Shown here: positions 19,664 through 29,452 of the stretch, one piece after another
Layout: each line of letters opens with the position of its first letter
Position numbering within the stretch: the first letter of the stretch is position 1
NCBI GenBank assembly: GCA_905221605.1
Contig: CAJNDS010002731.1
Coordinates: 1 to 36,000 of the forward strand
DNA: 36,000 nt
Reading direction: 5' to 3'
DNA from: Symbiodinium natans
Lineage: Eukaryota; Sar; Dinophyceae; Suessiales; Symbiodiniaceae
Program-made: the position numbers and the translations under genes
The notes under the pieces: generated by a model
What the model saw: only the letters and a program-made list of their open reading frames with translations
What the model was told of the DNA's origin: nothing
The model's database searches: none

Positions 19664-21310
19664 TGCTGCTTCCGGATTATGGACACTCCTATGCGGAGAT
19701 CAGGTTTCCACTTCCCTGGCAATGTGCCATCGAGCACCTGTGAACAACCTGGCCTTACGAGAGCCATTCTCGCCTGTGCTTGGGTTGCTACGGGGTTCCC
19801 TGCCTGCTTGGTGTCTGTCTCTGCTTGCGTCAAAGCAGCCATACATGACTACCTCCCCATCGGTAGGTGGCCAAGCGTGATGTGAGCCCTCACATCTCCT
19901 CACCGACGTCTGTCAGTTTGGGCATGGACGGGCTGATTCTGGGTATTGAACCCTCAACCCTCACCGGCCAAGGAGATAGTTGCTTGGCCTTGAGTGCGAA
20001 GTTTCGACTGGGGGATTCTCCCGCTTCCTGCGGGGCTGGTGTGGTCCCCGCCTGCTTTGGTTTACCTGATGGCTCTAAGTGGAACGAAGCAGTCAAGCCT
20101 GCTTTGGCCGGCGGACGAGCTCTTGTGAGTCAAAGAACGTTGCGCTTTATGCTCGGAGAGGCTCCACTGGCTGACCACCATGGAGCACTCTGGGCTGGTC
20201 CTACCCCTTTGTTCTTGCCGTTAAGTCCCCACTGGCTGACCACCATGGGGCAACTTTATACTTCGGAACACGAAGTTGACACCTACAACGTTCCGTGCTG
20301 AGGCACGACTTTGCTCCACCTATGATGGCGAAACTGTGAACCTTCTCGTGAAACGGCCTTGGCTGGCGCTGAATATATTCGCATTGGTGGCTGCATGACG
20401 GTGATGTGAGCCCTCCCATCTCCTTACCGACGTACCTCGCGGGTTTGGGTGAAGGGACCTGATGCGTGCCGATGCGCAGGCCAGTGCCAAAGTGGCGTAG
20501 CCTTGTGTGAGATGCCTGGACTGGGAGGTCCCTCGGTGTCATTAAAACCCTGTGGCGTTAAGGGTTTGGTAACTCGCCGTGGACTCTCCCCGTGGGATCG
20601 GTAGCTGCTGCTACTCTCGCCTCCCCTCTGACCGTGCGCGGGCACCTCTGAGGGTGGGCCCTTGTGCGCCAGGTAATCGGTAGCTGCTGCTACTCTCGCC
20701 CCCCCCTCTGGCCGTGCGGGCACCTTTGAGGGTGGGCACTTGCGCGCCAGGTTGACTGGTGAACCCTGTGCTCGGAGCTACTCCACTGGCTGACCACCAT
20801 GGTGTGCCCTGGGCCGGTCTTGCCTGGATTGTTCTTGCTGTTAAGTCCCCACTGGCTGACCACCATGGGGCATGTGCACATCTTTCATCCCCCCTTGGGA
20901 GTCTGACTTGCAACATCCTTTCGCCATTGAGTGTTGGTTGTCTTTCCTTGACAACGATTAAGCGATCCGAACCTCGTCTGATGATCTCGGGTTGACTAAC
21001 CGCTGTCGCACCAGTGGCTACATGATGGTGATTTTGTGAATCTGGCAACGTCGCATTTTGCGAATCCCCCACAAGCTCTGTGCTTCCTTGTGCACCGGGA
21101 CTTCATTGACGACCTCGAGTACTGAGTCCGTGGGGTATCTAGTAGTTTAGCGCGATTGCTCGCTTTGTTTCTTCGGTGTCTGTTCTTTGGTGGTTTCGTG
21201 TTGTGTCTGGCGGGTTGTGTGCGCTGACTCTGTTTCACCCTTTTCGTCGAGCCCAACAAGACCGGCCTACTGTGCTACTGATGTAGTAAAGAGGCGCCAG
21301 TCCAAAAAAA
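19664..21310 (+). mobile_element. A-tailed non-autonomous retroelement (copy A), ~1.65 kb
   Basis: Bounded by a perfect 19-bp target-site duplication and ending in an A-run (21304-21310) after GAGGCGCCAGTCC. It carries no plausible long gene. It closely matches 29453-31562 downstream of the helicase gene, but lacks about 350 bp there (30196-30546) and has its own 79-bp internal duplication (20597/20676). It contains four copies of CCACTGGCTGACCACCATGG (20164, 20229, 20783, 20849) in two pairs. I see no tRNA-type A/B boxes, so I do not call it a tRNA-derived SINE. It probably uses reverse transcriptase from an element elsewhere. It interrupts an open reading frame. Confidence 0.85.
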
Positions 21311-21329
21311 ATACATGAGGTTGCGTGGA
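21311..21329 (+). repeat. Target-site duplication, right copy
   Basis: Second copy of ATACATGAGGTTGCGTGGA, directly after the A-run of the inserted element. Confidence 0.9.
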
Positions 21330-21874
21330 AAACGGCCGACCTTACTGCTGGCCGGCCAGAGCCAGACATCCAGTTTGGCGCCTCCCCAGTCAGGCAGGTC
21401 AGAGGGGTCAGAACATGGGGACAAGGCCCATATGAACAGGGATTTCTTCCCTTGCTCATGGGTTACGGCGGCCCGCACTCCCGTTTGGCAATCCTACCTG
21501 GTCCTGACTTATTCATGGCGAACCGATACGCCGAGGTTATACCCCCTCCTTTTGTGCATGGATATGGTGCCAAAGGCAAAAACATCTTGCCGCAGTGGGG
21601 GAGTGTGGTACGGCTGCCTACTCTACCAGAGTCGGTCTGGGGCAACGGGGACACCGTCCCTCTGTGGGCCTCTGTTGGGAAAAAGGGCAGTGGACCAGTG
21701 CGGCTCCAGCTCTTCCCTGGGGTCCTCATGTTTTGGAAGAAAGATGCCCTATCTTCCTGCAGGGCCACCCCGAAATGGCGCAGTCGACCCAATACCCCAA
21801 CTGGGCCGCTTGCTCTTCTTGCTGCCGCTGCGCATGCTTGGCTGGCCCAGGGCCTCTCTTCGCTGCAGACATAA
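21330..21874 (+). pseudogene. Continuation of the interrupted gene upstream of the main helicase frame
   Basis: Frame 2 is open from the duplication at 21311 through to a TAA ending at 21874. It has convincing protein composition (for example LAILPGPDLFMANRYAEV and GPLALLAAAAHAWLAQGLSS). Near 21860-21875 coding character passes to frame 1, where LFAADIKVTPLGLSQYWDD leads into the long frame. The first ~90 residues of the long frame, upstream of this point, look like an out-of-frame shadow. The shift equals -1 or +2 nt. An indel, an intron or ribosomal frameshifting cannot be told apart here. Confidence 0.6.
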
Positions 21875-24800
21875 AGGTCACGCCGTTGGGCCTCAGTCAA
21901 TACTGGGATGATGGACTAGCCATGCGTGTGCAACAAGCCCTGGCAGCCTTTGCCTTTCCTGCCTACCAGTACCCGCCTCCAAAGCCTCACCTAACCCCCT
22001 CAGGGGAATGTCGGTCGCTCTTCATTAGCGGGATGAATGGGAAGGCCGAGAATACGCCCCCCACTGTGTCGGGTAGCATCATTCACACAGCCAATTCCTA
22101 TGCACTCACTGGCTTAGAAATGGAAACAGTCCGGGACAACCAGGGCAAAAAGGTCCGATATGAGGACACACAACGCCCGTTGTTGCTTTCGACCAGCGGT
22201 AATGCCGCACATGCATTGTTGCTCCTGCCCCAAGCCGCCCAGCTATGGGCACGTGCTCTGTACCCTCAGGTCGAAGGATGCGGTCTGCCAGCGGCGGTTC
22301 GTGCTAGAATCAGCTCGGTAGAAGCCTCCCTGACAATGTGCCCTGCCCTGGCTCACTTGCACATGCCACATACTGCTGCGCTGACCGCTCTGCATGTGGG
22401 CCTCGCCGCGGGTAGAGCTGGCGAGTGCAAACTGTGCGTTACGGGTTTCTCTGCTGGGTCGTATACGGGCGCTGCTGTGGCTATCGCTTGGCATGAGCGC
22501 CAAAAGCTTCCTGACTGCAAGGGCGATTTTGTCCACATCAAGGCACGTTTGGGCGGCGTTGCCATGCCACGGGCCATGCTGCAATATATCCTGGGTTCGG
22601 AATTGCGGCACGCTGTTAGTCTTGTCCATCATGAGAGCGACCAGCTTTGTATCTTCCGGCCCAGCCAGGCAGCAAGGACGCAAGCGATTGGCGCGGGAGC
22701 GCGTCTCTACTACTTCACTGGACCTGAGTCACTTGGCAGTGGTGGACACTCTTATGGTCACTTTGTCTACAGTGAAGAGCTATTCCAGCTCACGCCGGGG
22801 GATTATGTGCATAAGGAATTGACTAAAAAGATTTGCGGCTTGGCCGACCCCCGGATGGATCGCACAGTGCGAGCAGGTTTGATGGGGGTTGCGTGTGGCT
22901 CTGTCCAGCTTTCGGATAAGTCTAAAACTTTCATCAACTCCGTGCTGGGACGGCAAATCAGACGCCCCGATATGGAGGCTTTTCTCCGGATACCTTCCGC
23001 TGAGAACCGGAGCATTGCAAGTCTCCGTGCTGACTGTACCCAAGTCCTCCTGACGGATGCCAAGCCGCATCTGGCTGATTTGCCGCCCCCGTATCATGAA
23101 CTTGGTCCCACGATGAAACTAGTTTTGGGTATGTGGCTCCCCCACCTGTCGTTAGAGCGCCTGGTTGACATGCTGGGTTATCAGTTTTTAGCCATGGCCT
23201 CGGAAGCAGAAATCGAGGAGGAGCCCTCGGAACAGTATCACTACCCAGAGCAAGCTGCGGTCAAGCGGGCCGCCACCCCTGTGGCGATAAAGCCCGGCAC
23301 GCATACATGGCCAATCTGCCTTCTCCATCGAGTTTACCCAAGGGCATCGGTCATGCTCCTTACACCGGAGTTGGCGGATGTCCCTGACTGGGCTACAAAG
23401 TGGTTTGCTGTCGCTGGTAAAGTGCCGGCCAAGGGCACTGCTTTGCTGGTTACCTTGAGAGAAGACAAGGGGGATGTGGCCTACCCAGGCATGTTTATAG
23501 AGCTCCTTGCCCCGAAGAAGCTTTTCACCGGCCCTGGAGAAAGTAAGGCCATGCAGCCAGTCAATATAACCATTGCCCTGCTCTTGACTGATGAACAGCA
23601 CAACCAATTCGCGCAACGACCCTCACTGCCGAGAGTCAGCCAGCTTGAGGTGCTGCCCGGAGGAGCCTCTACCCCGCTTTGGGATGCTCTGTTACACATG
23701 CCTAGGGAAAGGCAGCATGTTGCATTGGGCGTTCCGCTAGAAGACTCGCCTCTTGATGCCATCCGGCAGCCACAGTGGTTGCCGGGCTTTCTCACAGATT
23801 TAGTGCTTGTCCTCCTTATCGGGCTAGTGGTGAGAGGGAACTGGCACGACACATGGGCACAGCTCATTCACCCGGAGGTCTGCCAAGTCTTCAGAGGCAA
23901 GCGCGAAACGCAAGCTGCGCAGGCATCGCTTACTGCGGGTCCGGGGGCTTCCAACCCCTTGCAAAGCTTCCTCAACCTTTGGCTTGCGGAGGAACAATCC
24001 TATCGCAAAGAATGGACGCCGACGCTGCTGAGTGGCGTGTTAGCTACGCTGCCTGACTCTCCGCTGCCCGGCCAAGAGGACGCCCGGACTCCTGCGCTGT
24101 GGCATGCGGAGTGTCTACGCCTGTCCCATGACTCGTTGAGCAACGAGCACGATCCGAGGACTCGAGCCAGCATCTTTGCGCTCGCGGTTGGTCCCGCCTT
24201 CCTTACGTGCCTCTGTGATACCTTTTGGGGGGCGGACGGACACCTGGCAGCGCTGCTGGGAGCGTGCTCGTACGGCCTGGCCGCTAATCGTACTTCTGTA
24301 TTCATAACGGGTGCGCCCGGCAGCGGGAAGACACGATCCTGCGCGTTTCTAGGAGTACTCCTTGCGTGCCTGACGAGCCGGCTCACCCTGTACACCGCTC
24401 ATGGCAATGAATCGGTTCGGGCCTATGTCGAAGCGGTTGATAGGCTCACGACTGCTAGCAATGAATTTGTTCGCAGCCGCATCGTTCGCATACCGGGTAA
24501 CAAGGAGAAGGACACACATAAGCTCCCTTTTGATGTGCACGATTTGTACCGGGGGCTACTTGTAGCCACGACACATGGTACGATTGTGGCAAGGCTTAGC
24601 TTTCCCTACTCGCAGCTCATTAACCGTCTAAAGGATGTTGAGTTGCTCCTCCGAGATGAAGCCCAGCAATTGGGCACGCCTGGTTCCAACACCATTCTGG
24701 CGCACATCAAGCATGCACTTGATGTCATGATTGGCGACCACAGACAGCCCGCTGGAGGATCGCGACCCAATTACCACTTCGTCACGGAGTTGTTGGAGCA

Positions 24801-27249
24801 AAAGATTTGTGGTCTCAATGCGGTCCCTGCCGACCTCCACACGCCAGCCACCTTGCCTGCGGCCCTTTTGCGGCAAACGGCCCAAAGTTCCGGCCCGTGG
24901 AAAAAGGGACAAGGCGAGATGCCCTCTTGGGGCAAGCCCCACCGTTCCTCTGGAGCGTCTGAGGTGTTGTTCTCAGCGGTCTCGATGCTGGAATCGATTC
25001 TCTGTCTAAGCATCGTTAAACCGAAGCAAGCCGAGACAGTCATGCAGGCCGCCGGGCTGAAGGCCATTGTCGGACCGGCTGTCAACCTCTCGCTCTGTTC
25101 ATCCATGCGCCTCCCTCCTGAGATTGCTGCCATTCTATACGCATGTCGGTACTCGGAGGCGTGCCGCTTCGAGCTGATAGGCAGGGTCCCTCGGCTACGT
25201 ATGCCACCAGGTCCCACGATGCAGCACCTGCTCGGGCGGCCACTGCGTAGCCTTGCAGGCAGGTGGATGGAAACGTGTCGATGGGTACGGGTGCAAGATC
25301 AGGATGAGACCCAAACCAAAATAGGCAGAAGCTACGACCTCGGCATGGTCCTGGCGGACATTGTGCTCACTTTTGGGCACCAGGTCTATCCTGACTCCCC
25401 CATCGGGATGGTCTCTCAGTATGCCAGGATTGTTACCCAAATGAAGTTTATGCTGCAGTTGAGTCTCCCCGCAGACCCGCTGGGCGATGACGATATGAGC
25501 CTACTTGAAGCCTGCCAAACCGCGAAAGACTTCCCGCTGACTGGCGCGCCCAACACTTGGAGCCTTGTGACGTTTCGGACCTTCCTCATGAATCGCATAG
25601 GGTCCCTTAAACGCTTCTTCGGCGCTATCACCACGGCCTGCTCCACTGGCCCCACATTTGGGATATGTGTCTTTGTGACATGTCGGGCTTCTGGATTCCT
25701 GTTTAGTAGCGAGGCAGGGTTTGCCCGAGCCACCTCCTCCTTCACGAGAGGGCTTGGGGCTTTGGTTTTCGTGGCACCGCACTACTCTGATGGTATAGGT
25801 GCATGCTTCCAAATGGCGGCCTGCGCAACCGGGGGCCTAATTGATTGCGCTGAATATGTGCGCACACAAGCCAGCTTGTGGAGCATGGATGGCCCTGGCA
25901 TTGCAACGGCATTACACAAGCAAGCCTTCCGAGAGCGGACAGTAGCCAGCATCGTGCTGCCTGCGGAACGCAAAGTTGGGCTGGACCTCTTTGAAACACC
26001 ACCCCTGCATCAAGCGTGGGCTTTGAAGGCCACCTGGGGAGATAAGCGGGAGGTTTTTTACCGCACACTTCAGCAAGAAGGATGGGGGAGTCCCTCTTTC
26101 ACCTCCAACTCCTACTCGGGCACCATTGTTAGTCTGCAAACGCGCGGCTTCGTCCTGGAGCCCCTGCCCAATGCTGTGTATTGTGTCCCCTTCCAGCCGG
26201 TGAGGGAAGGAGATGGGGTTGCCCAGTACCTCACCTGCTTGCTAGGGGACACCAGCATTAGGATGCCGCCCAAGCGGGGATCTGCTCAACGCGCTGACCC
26301 GGCTTTCGAACACAAAGCCGGCATACTGCGAGCCCCCCGTGGTCTTCACCTCCTACCTGTTCGTACGGGTAAGGCGGCCTCCGAAACTGCGATTGATGTG
26401 GACTCCCCGGGAAACAGCCCTGTGCCCGCGGGTAGTAACAGTCCCGACGTGGTGGTTGCTACTGCAGTCGAGGTTCATACGCCGCAGCAGCCGCCAGCCC
26501 AAGGCGAGGCGACCACCAACGCGCGCCATGGCGAGCGGTGGGGTGCACCATGGCTCAAGCCTCGTGCCGCGGGGGGCTCCATTGCGCCACCTATCAGCCC
26601 GCCTCCGCCAGCTAAACGGGACGTTTCCCGAACCCCTTGCGGCACCCCAACACGGGAGAGAGGACCACTGACGAAGGAGCCTGCAACGAAAGAGCCAGCG
26701 GTTGTGCCGGCCGCGAGTCCTATTGCTCTGGATGCTGGTGTGACGACTCCCTCTAGTGAAGTTGATCACAGGATCGGAGGGGGTAGCGCCGCCTCGTGTC
26801 CACCCCGGAGTGGCGGCAACATTAGGGACCCGCCGCCTGGCGTACGACGTCCACCCAGCCCCCGGACACGGCCCACGCACACAGCATCTCCGGATGGGAT
26901 TAGGACGGTTGAGGCGTCACAGCCCCCTTGCGCTAAGTCTCCCACGGACCCACTTGGCCTGACGGAACCAAAATCGTATCACCCTATGCCTCCCCATGGC
27001 CTGTGCCCGCTGTCCAAGCTCGCAAGGAAAGTCGGCCTCTCGCTTTGGACAAAGACGGCTCTCAGCAGCTGGAACCACCAAAAGCCAAGCCTCGAGGGCC
27101 TAGCGAGCCCAGCGGCACCCGCGATCCCAGCGCCCCAGCCTGCGCACCCATCATGCAGAGCAACACAGTCTCGGTCTGTGATCTCATGTGGCGCGCACTT
27201 GCAGCGGGACATCACTTTGGTAAGAATGTCAAACCTCGGCCCTACATGA
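21595..27249 (+). CDS. Large protein: alpha/beta-hydrolase-like domain plus Upf1-like SF1 helicase
   Basis: A 1884-residue stop-free frame. Its first codon is GTG, so the true start is probably upstream and in another frame, and residues 1-90 are doubtful. Residues about 95-480 include GFSAGS (S286), a nucleophile-elbow pattern, followed by a candidate acid (HHESDQLCIF) and histidine (GGHSYGHF), as in alpha/beta hydrolases. Residues about 900-1400 carry SF1 helicase motifs: Walker A GAPGSGKT (906-913), Walker B DEAQ (1021-1024), GDHRQ (from 1047), SSMRLPPEI (R1172, like QYRMHPEI), IGMVSQYARIVTQ (from 1270) and FTRG (R1385, motif VI). The DEAxQ and GDHxQ pairing is Upf1-like. The usual motif V glutamine is not evident, and the second arginine of motif VI is replaced (TRGL), so activity is uncertain. 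From about 1540 the protein is proline-rich and disordered. Coding character moves to the next frame near 27000. No helicase substrate can be inferred. Confidence 0.75.
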   Translation: MGECGTAAYSTRVGLGQRGHRPSVGLCWEKGQWTSAAPALPWGPHVLEERCPIFLQGHPEMAQSTQYPNWAACSSCCRCACLAGPGPLFAADIKVTPLGLSQYWDDGLAMRVQQALAAFAFPAYQYPPPKPHLTPSGECRSLFISGMNGKAENTPPTVSGSIIHTANSYALTGLEMETVRDNQGKKVRYEDTQRPLLLSTSGNAAHALLLLPQAAQLWARALYPQVEGCGLPAAVRARISSVEASLTMCPALAHLHMPHTAALTALHVGLAAGRAGECKLCVTGFSAGSYTGAAVAIAWHERQKLPDCKGDFVHIKARLGGVAMPRAMLQYILGSELRHAVSLVHHESDQLCIFRPSQAARTQAIGAGARLYYFTGPESLGSGGHSYGHFVYSEELFQLTPGDYVHKELTKKICGLADPRMDRTVRAGLMGVACGSVQLSDKSKTFINSVLGRQIRRPDMEAFLRIPSAENRSIASLRADCTQVLLTDAKPHLADLPPPYHELGPTMKLVLGMWLPHLSLERLVDMLGYQFLAMASEAEIEEEPSEQYHYPEQAAVKRAATPVAIKPGTHTWPICLLHRVYPRASVMLLTPELADVPDWATKWFAVAGKVPAKGTALLVTLREDKGDVAYPGMFIELLAPKKLFTGPGESKAMQPVNITIALLLTDEQHNQFAQRPSLPRVSQLEVLPGGASTPLWDALLHMPRERQHVALGVPLEDSPLDAIRQPQWLPGFLTDLVLVLLIGLVVRGNWHDTWAQLIHPEVCQVFRGKRETQAAQASLTAGPGASNPLQSFLNLWLAEEQSYRKEWTPTLLSGVLATLPDSPLPGQEDARTPALWHAECLRLSHDSLSNEHDPRTRASIFALAVGPAFLTCLCDTFWGADGHLAALLGACSYGLAANRTSVFITGAPGSGKTRSCAFLGVLLACLTSRLTLYTAHGNESVRAYVEAVDRLTTASNEFVRSRIVRIPGNKEKDTHKLPFDVHDLYRGLLVATTHGTIVARLSFPYSQLINRLKDVELLLRDEAQQLGTPGSNTILAHIKHALDVMIGDHRQPAGGSRPNYHFVTELLEQKICGLNAVPADLHTPATLPAALLRQTAQSSGPWKKGQGEMPSWGKPHRSSGASEVLFSAVSMLESILCLSIVKPKQAETVMQAAGLKAIVGPAVNLSLCSSMRLPPEIAAILYACRYSEACRFELIGRVPRLRMPPGPTMQHLLGRPLRSLAGRWMETCRWVRVQDQDETQTKIGRSYDLGMVLADIVLTFGHQVYPDSPIGMVSQYARIVTQMKFMLQLSLPADPLGDDDMSLLEACQTAKDFPLTGAPNTWSLVTFRTFLMNRIGSLKRFFGAITTACSTGPTFGICVFVTCRASGFLFSSEAGFARATSSFTRGLGALVFVAPHYSDGIGACFQMAACATGGLIDCAEYVRTQASLWSMDGPGIATALHKQAFRERTVASIVLPAERKVGLDLFETPPLHQAWALKATWGDKREVFYRTLQQEGWGSPSFTSNSYSGTIVSLQTRGFVLEPLPNAVYCVPFQPVREGDGVAQYLTCLLGDTSIRMPPKRGSAQRADPAFEHKAGILRAPRGLHLLPVRTGKAASETAIDVDSPGNSPVPAGSNSPDVVVATAVEVHTPQQPPAQGEATTNARHGERWGAPWLKPRAAGGSIAPPISPPPPAKRDVSRTPCGTPTRERGPLTKEPATKEPAVVPAASPIALDAGVTTPSSEVDHRIGGGSAASCPPRSGGNIRDPPPGVRRPPSPRTRPTHTASPDGIRTVEASQPPCAKSPTDPLGLTEPKSYHPMPPHGLCPLSKLARKVGLSLWTKTALSSWNHQKPSLEGLASPAAPAIPAPQPAHPSCRATQSRSVISCGAHLQRDITLVRMSNLGPT

Positions 27250-28952
27250 ACCTGCGTGACTCGCAACACCTCACAACACACTGCCAGCAGCTTCGGGCAT
27301 ATAGGGCCTATGAGGTGTTTTTGAACGGCATACCGAACCAGCTGCAAGACTCGGATATGCTGATCGGAATCGCTGACACGCTACTGCATCTGCCTGAAAC
27401 GTTTCCGGCAGCGTATTTGAAGGTTTATGACCCTATCATCACGCAGTGCCTTAGATTGTCGGGGGCATTGCAGCATTTCGACCTTGCTGAAATGTTGGAC
27501 TGCCCGGTCCCGCAGCTGGACAAAGCAAGGCTTTCGGAGTCCCTGGTGGGGTATGGCTTTCTTACCACAGCGCAGTACATCGCGGATCTTTTCTCTGCGG
27601 TGTCGGACCTGCCGAGTGTCATCAATGCCAGTTTTCCTGCAATGCTCAGCTACGCTGACCCAGATTATTGGCTGGGTGCACTTCTGCTCGCATTCGAGTC
27701 CCACCAAAAAGGTCCCCTGGAGCGTACGGCAGGGCTGCCCATTGTTCTTGGTTTTCCTGAATCTGACAATAAAATTACTGACCTGCAGATCAATGTGCCG
27801 CCTGCAGCCATGGTGGCCTTCTTGGCTGGCCGCGCTTATCGGTGTCCCAAGTGCCCTACTACCAAATATGTGATGGACGCGCACAGTGGACTGCCACAAG
27901 TCACTGGCCAAGCCTCCCAAGAAGCCTTGCAGGCATGGGCCGCAGCTGCTAAGCACACGGACGTGGAAACGGCCAGGCTTGCCCAGCCCAGCCTGAATAC
28001 GTTCCTAGGCATCACGCTGCAGGGCACAGAGACACTTGGGCAAAGGCACTATCAAGAATTTAGGCCGGACCTCCCCCCTGCCCATTTCCTTGACGCCATC
28101 CGGCTTGCTCTTGCGGCCTCGGTGGCCAACCAAAACATTGAACATTTTTGGTCAGTTTTTAACTTGGAATGGCCTGACACTTCTCACAGAATGGCTGTTT
28201 TTCTACGGCGAGTGTTGCCCCTTGAGTGCTTGCTCTCCTCGCCCTTTGCTGCGCCTGTGGAAGCGAACACTGCAGCAACCTCGCCGGAGGTCGTCAGCAT
28301 CTCTTCCGAAACTAACGAAGGCTCTCCCTGCCCGATGGATGACATGTCGGACGCGGAGGACGAACCCGAGGCACAGGTGAATGATTGGCGCTTCTCGGAG
28401 CTGCGAACCACTGACCTTGCAGCTTTGCGAGAAGTGGATGTCTCCGCCCCTTTCCGGCTGCCAGTCATCTTTGATGCGCATTGGAAAGGGATCAGCACCA
28501 CACCCACCAAGCATGGGCCCCAACGTCCCCAAAATGCGTGGTATGACGCAGCCACTGCTCACTGGGCTGCCATTAAGGGGCTCATGCGAGCCAAACATCC
28601 AACCAAGCAGCGACTCAACAGCTTCTGGTTTAGGATGTACTGTCATGGCACCCCCAAGGACCCTGATCCTTCGGCCCTGCGTGCTGCAGTTACCTCCTTC
28701 CCCTTTCAGTATAAGGACGAAGGATTTGTGCAGTACAGGCAAATCCAGGAGGCTGTCCGGGTGATGTGGCTCGCGGCCCAAACCTCAATGACAAGATACA
28801 TGCGTATCCCCATTCCGGACGGCATCCCCGAGTGGGGGGTTGATGAGCAAGAGCTGCCTCCACTGCAGGTCATGCCCAGCCGTACGCGTTCCCAGACCAC
28901 CTCAGCTGGCCACCGCTCCCGGCGACCGGACTGGGATGGCTCCTGGCAATAG
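27003..28952 (+). CDS. Conserved-looking protein of unknown function, overlapping the helicase frame
   Basis: A 649-residue frame opening with GTG; the first ATG is residue 51 at 27153. It overlaps the helicase frame by 247 nt. Within the overlap this frame looks the more natural protein, so the two may be one polyprotein joined by a -1 shift near 27000, or separate exons. The middle part is rich in predicted helices and has one CxxC pair (RCPKCPTTKY). An acidic segment (DDMSDAEDEPEAQ) splits it from a C-terminal domain rich in W/Y (FWFRMYCHGTP) ending in a basic tail. I recognise no reverse transcriptase, endonuclease or transposase motif. It follows the helicase directly on the same strand and presumably acts with it. 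Confidence 0.65.
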   Translation: MPAVQARKESRPLALDKDGSQQLEPPKAKPRGPSEPSGTRDPSAPACAPIMQSNTVSVCDLMWRALAAGHHFGKNVKPRPYMNLRDSQHLTTHCQQLRAYRAYEVFLNGIPNQLQDSDMLIGIADTLLHLPETFPAAYLKVYDPIITQCLRLSGALQHFDLAEMLDCPVPQLDKARLSESLVGYGFLTTAQYIADLFSAVSDLPSVINASFPAMLSYADPDYWLGALLLAFESHQKGPLERTAGLPIVLGFPESDNKITDLQINVPPAAMVAFLAGRAYRCPKCPTTKYVMDAHSGLPQVTGQASQEALQAWAAAAKHTDVETARLAQPSLNTFLGITLQGTETLGQRHYQEFRPDLPPAHFLDAIRLALAASVANQNIEHFWSVFNLEWPDTSHRMAVFLRRVLPLECLLSSPFAAPVEANTAATSPEVVSISSETNEGSPCPMDDMSDAEDEPEAQVNDWRFSELRTTDLAALREVDVSAPFRLPVIFDAHWKGISTTPTKHGPQRPQNAWYDAATAHWAAIKGLMRAKHPTKQRLNSFWFRMYCHGTPKDPDPSALRAAVTSFPFQYKDEGFVQYRQIQEAVRVMWLAAQTSMTRYMRIPIPDGIPEWGVDEQELPPLQVMPSRTRSQTTSAGHRSRRPDWDGSWQ

Positions 28953-29452
28953 ACAGCAAACTGTCATCTGAGGGCTCCTACGGACGCCATGCGAACGCGC
29001 CATTGAGTCCTTTCATGGCATGCTGCCTAGCGTGATGTGAGCCCTCACATCTCCTCGCCGATACATGCCGCAAGACTACCCCGGATATTCTTGGTTTGGC
29101 AACCCTCTCGTGGTCTATGCCACGGATTGGATCGTGCTTGTCTTTCGTGTGCTTACAGCTTGCAGCTGTGAACACCCTTCTGGGTCGGCCCCGCGGTGTG
29201 CCTGTGAGAACGGGGGGCCTTTCTTTCGTGGTTGCTCCACTGGCCATCTGCCACGGACTGCCCTGGACCGGTCCTGCCTGGATGTTCCAGCTTTGTCATC
29301 GGTAAAACGGCCAATCTTCCTTTCCTCTGCCCCCTCTAGGTGGGCTGGTTGCCTGCTTCTATGTGCTACGACCGTGTGTGAACCCCTCGGACTTGAGTGT
29401 TGACCATCTTCGTACAACGGCGTCATGCCAATTGGGAGAGACCAGCTAGGGG
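28953..29452 (+). repeat. Diverged first unit of the 3' tandem repeat behind the helicase gene
   Basis: Contains GTGATGTGAGCCCTCACATC (29033) and a diverged CTCCACTGGCCATCTGCCACGG block (29236). Both are hallmarks of the better conserved units downstream. No gene is visible. Continuity with the next units suggests that 28953-31562 is one structure, not a separate insertion starting at 29453. Confidence 0.6.

Noticed and set aside
20611-21072. Minus-strand frames with repeated MVVSQW peptide in the A-tailed element
   Set aside because: The peptide is the reverse translation of the CCACTGGCTGACCACCATGG repeat. Frames are short and broken differently in the two copies.
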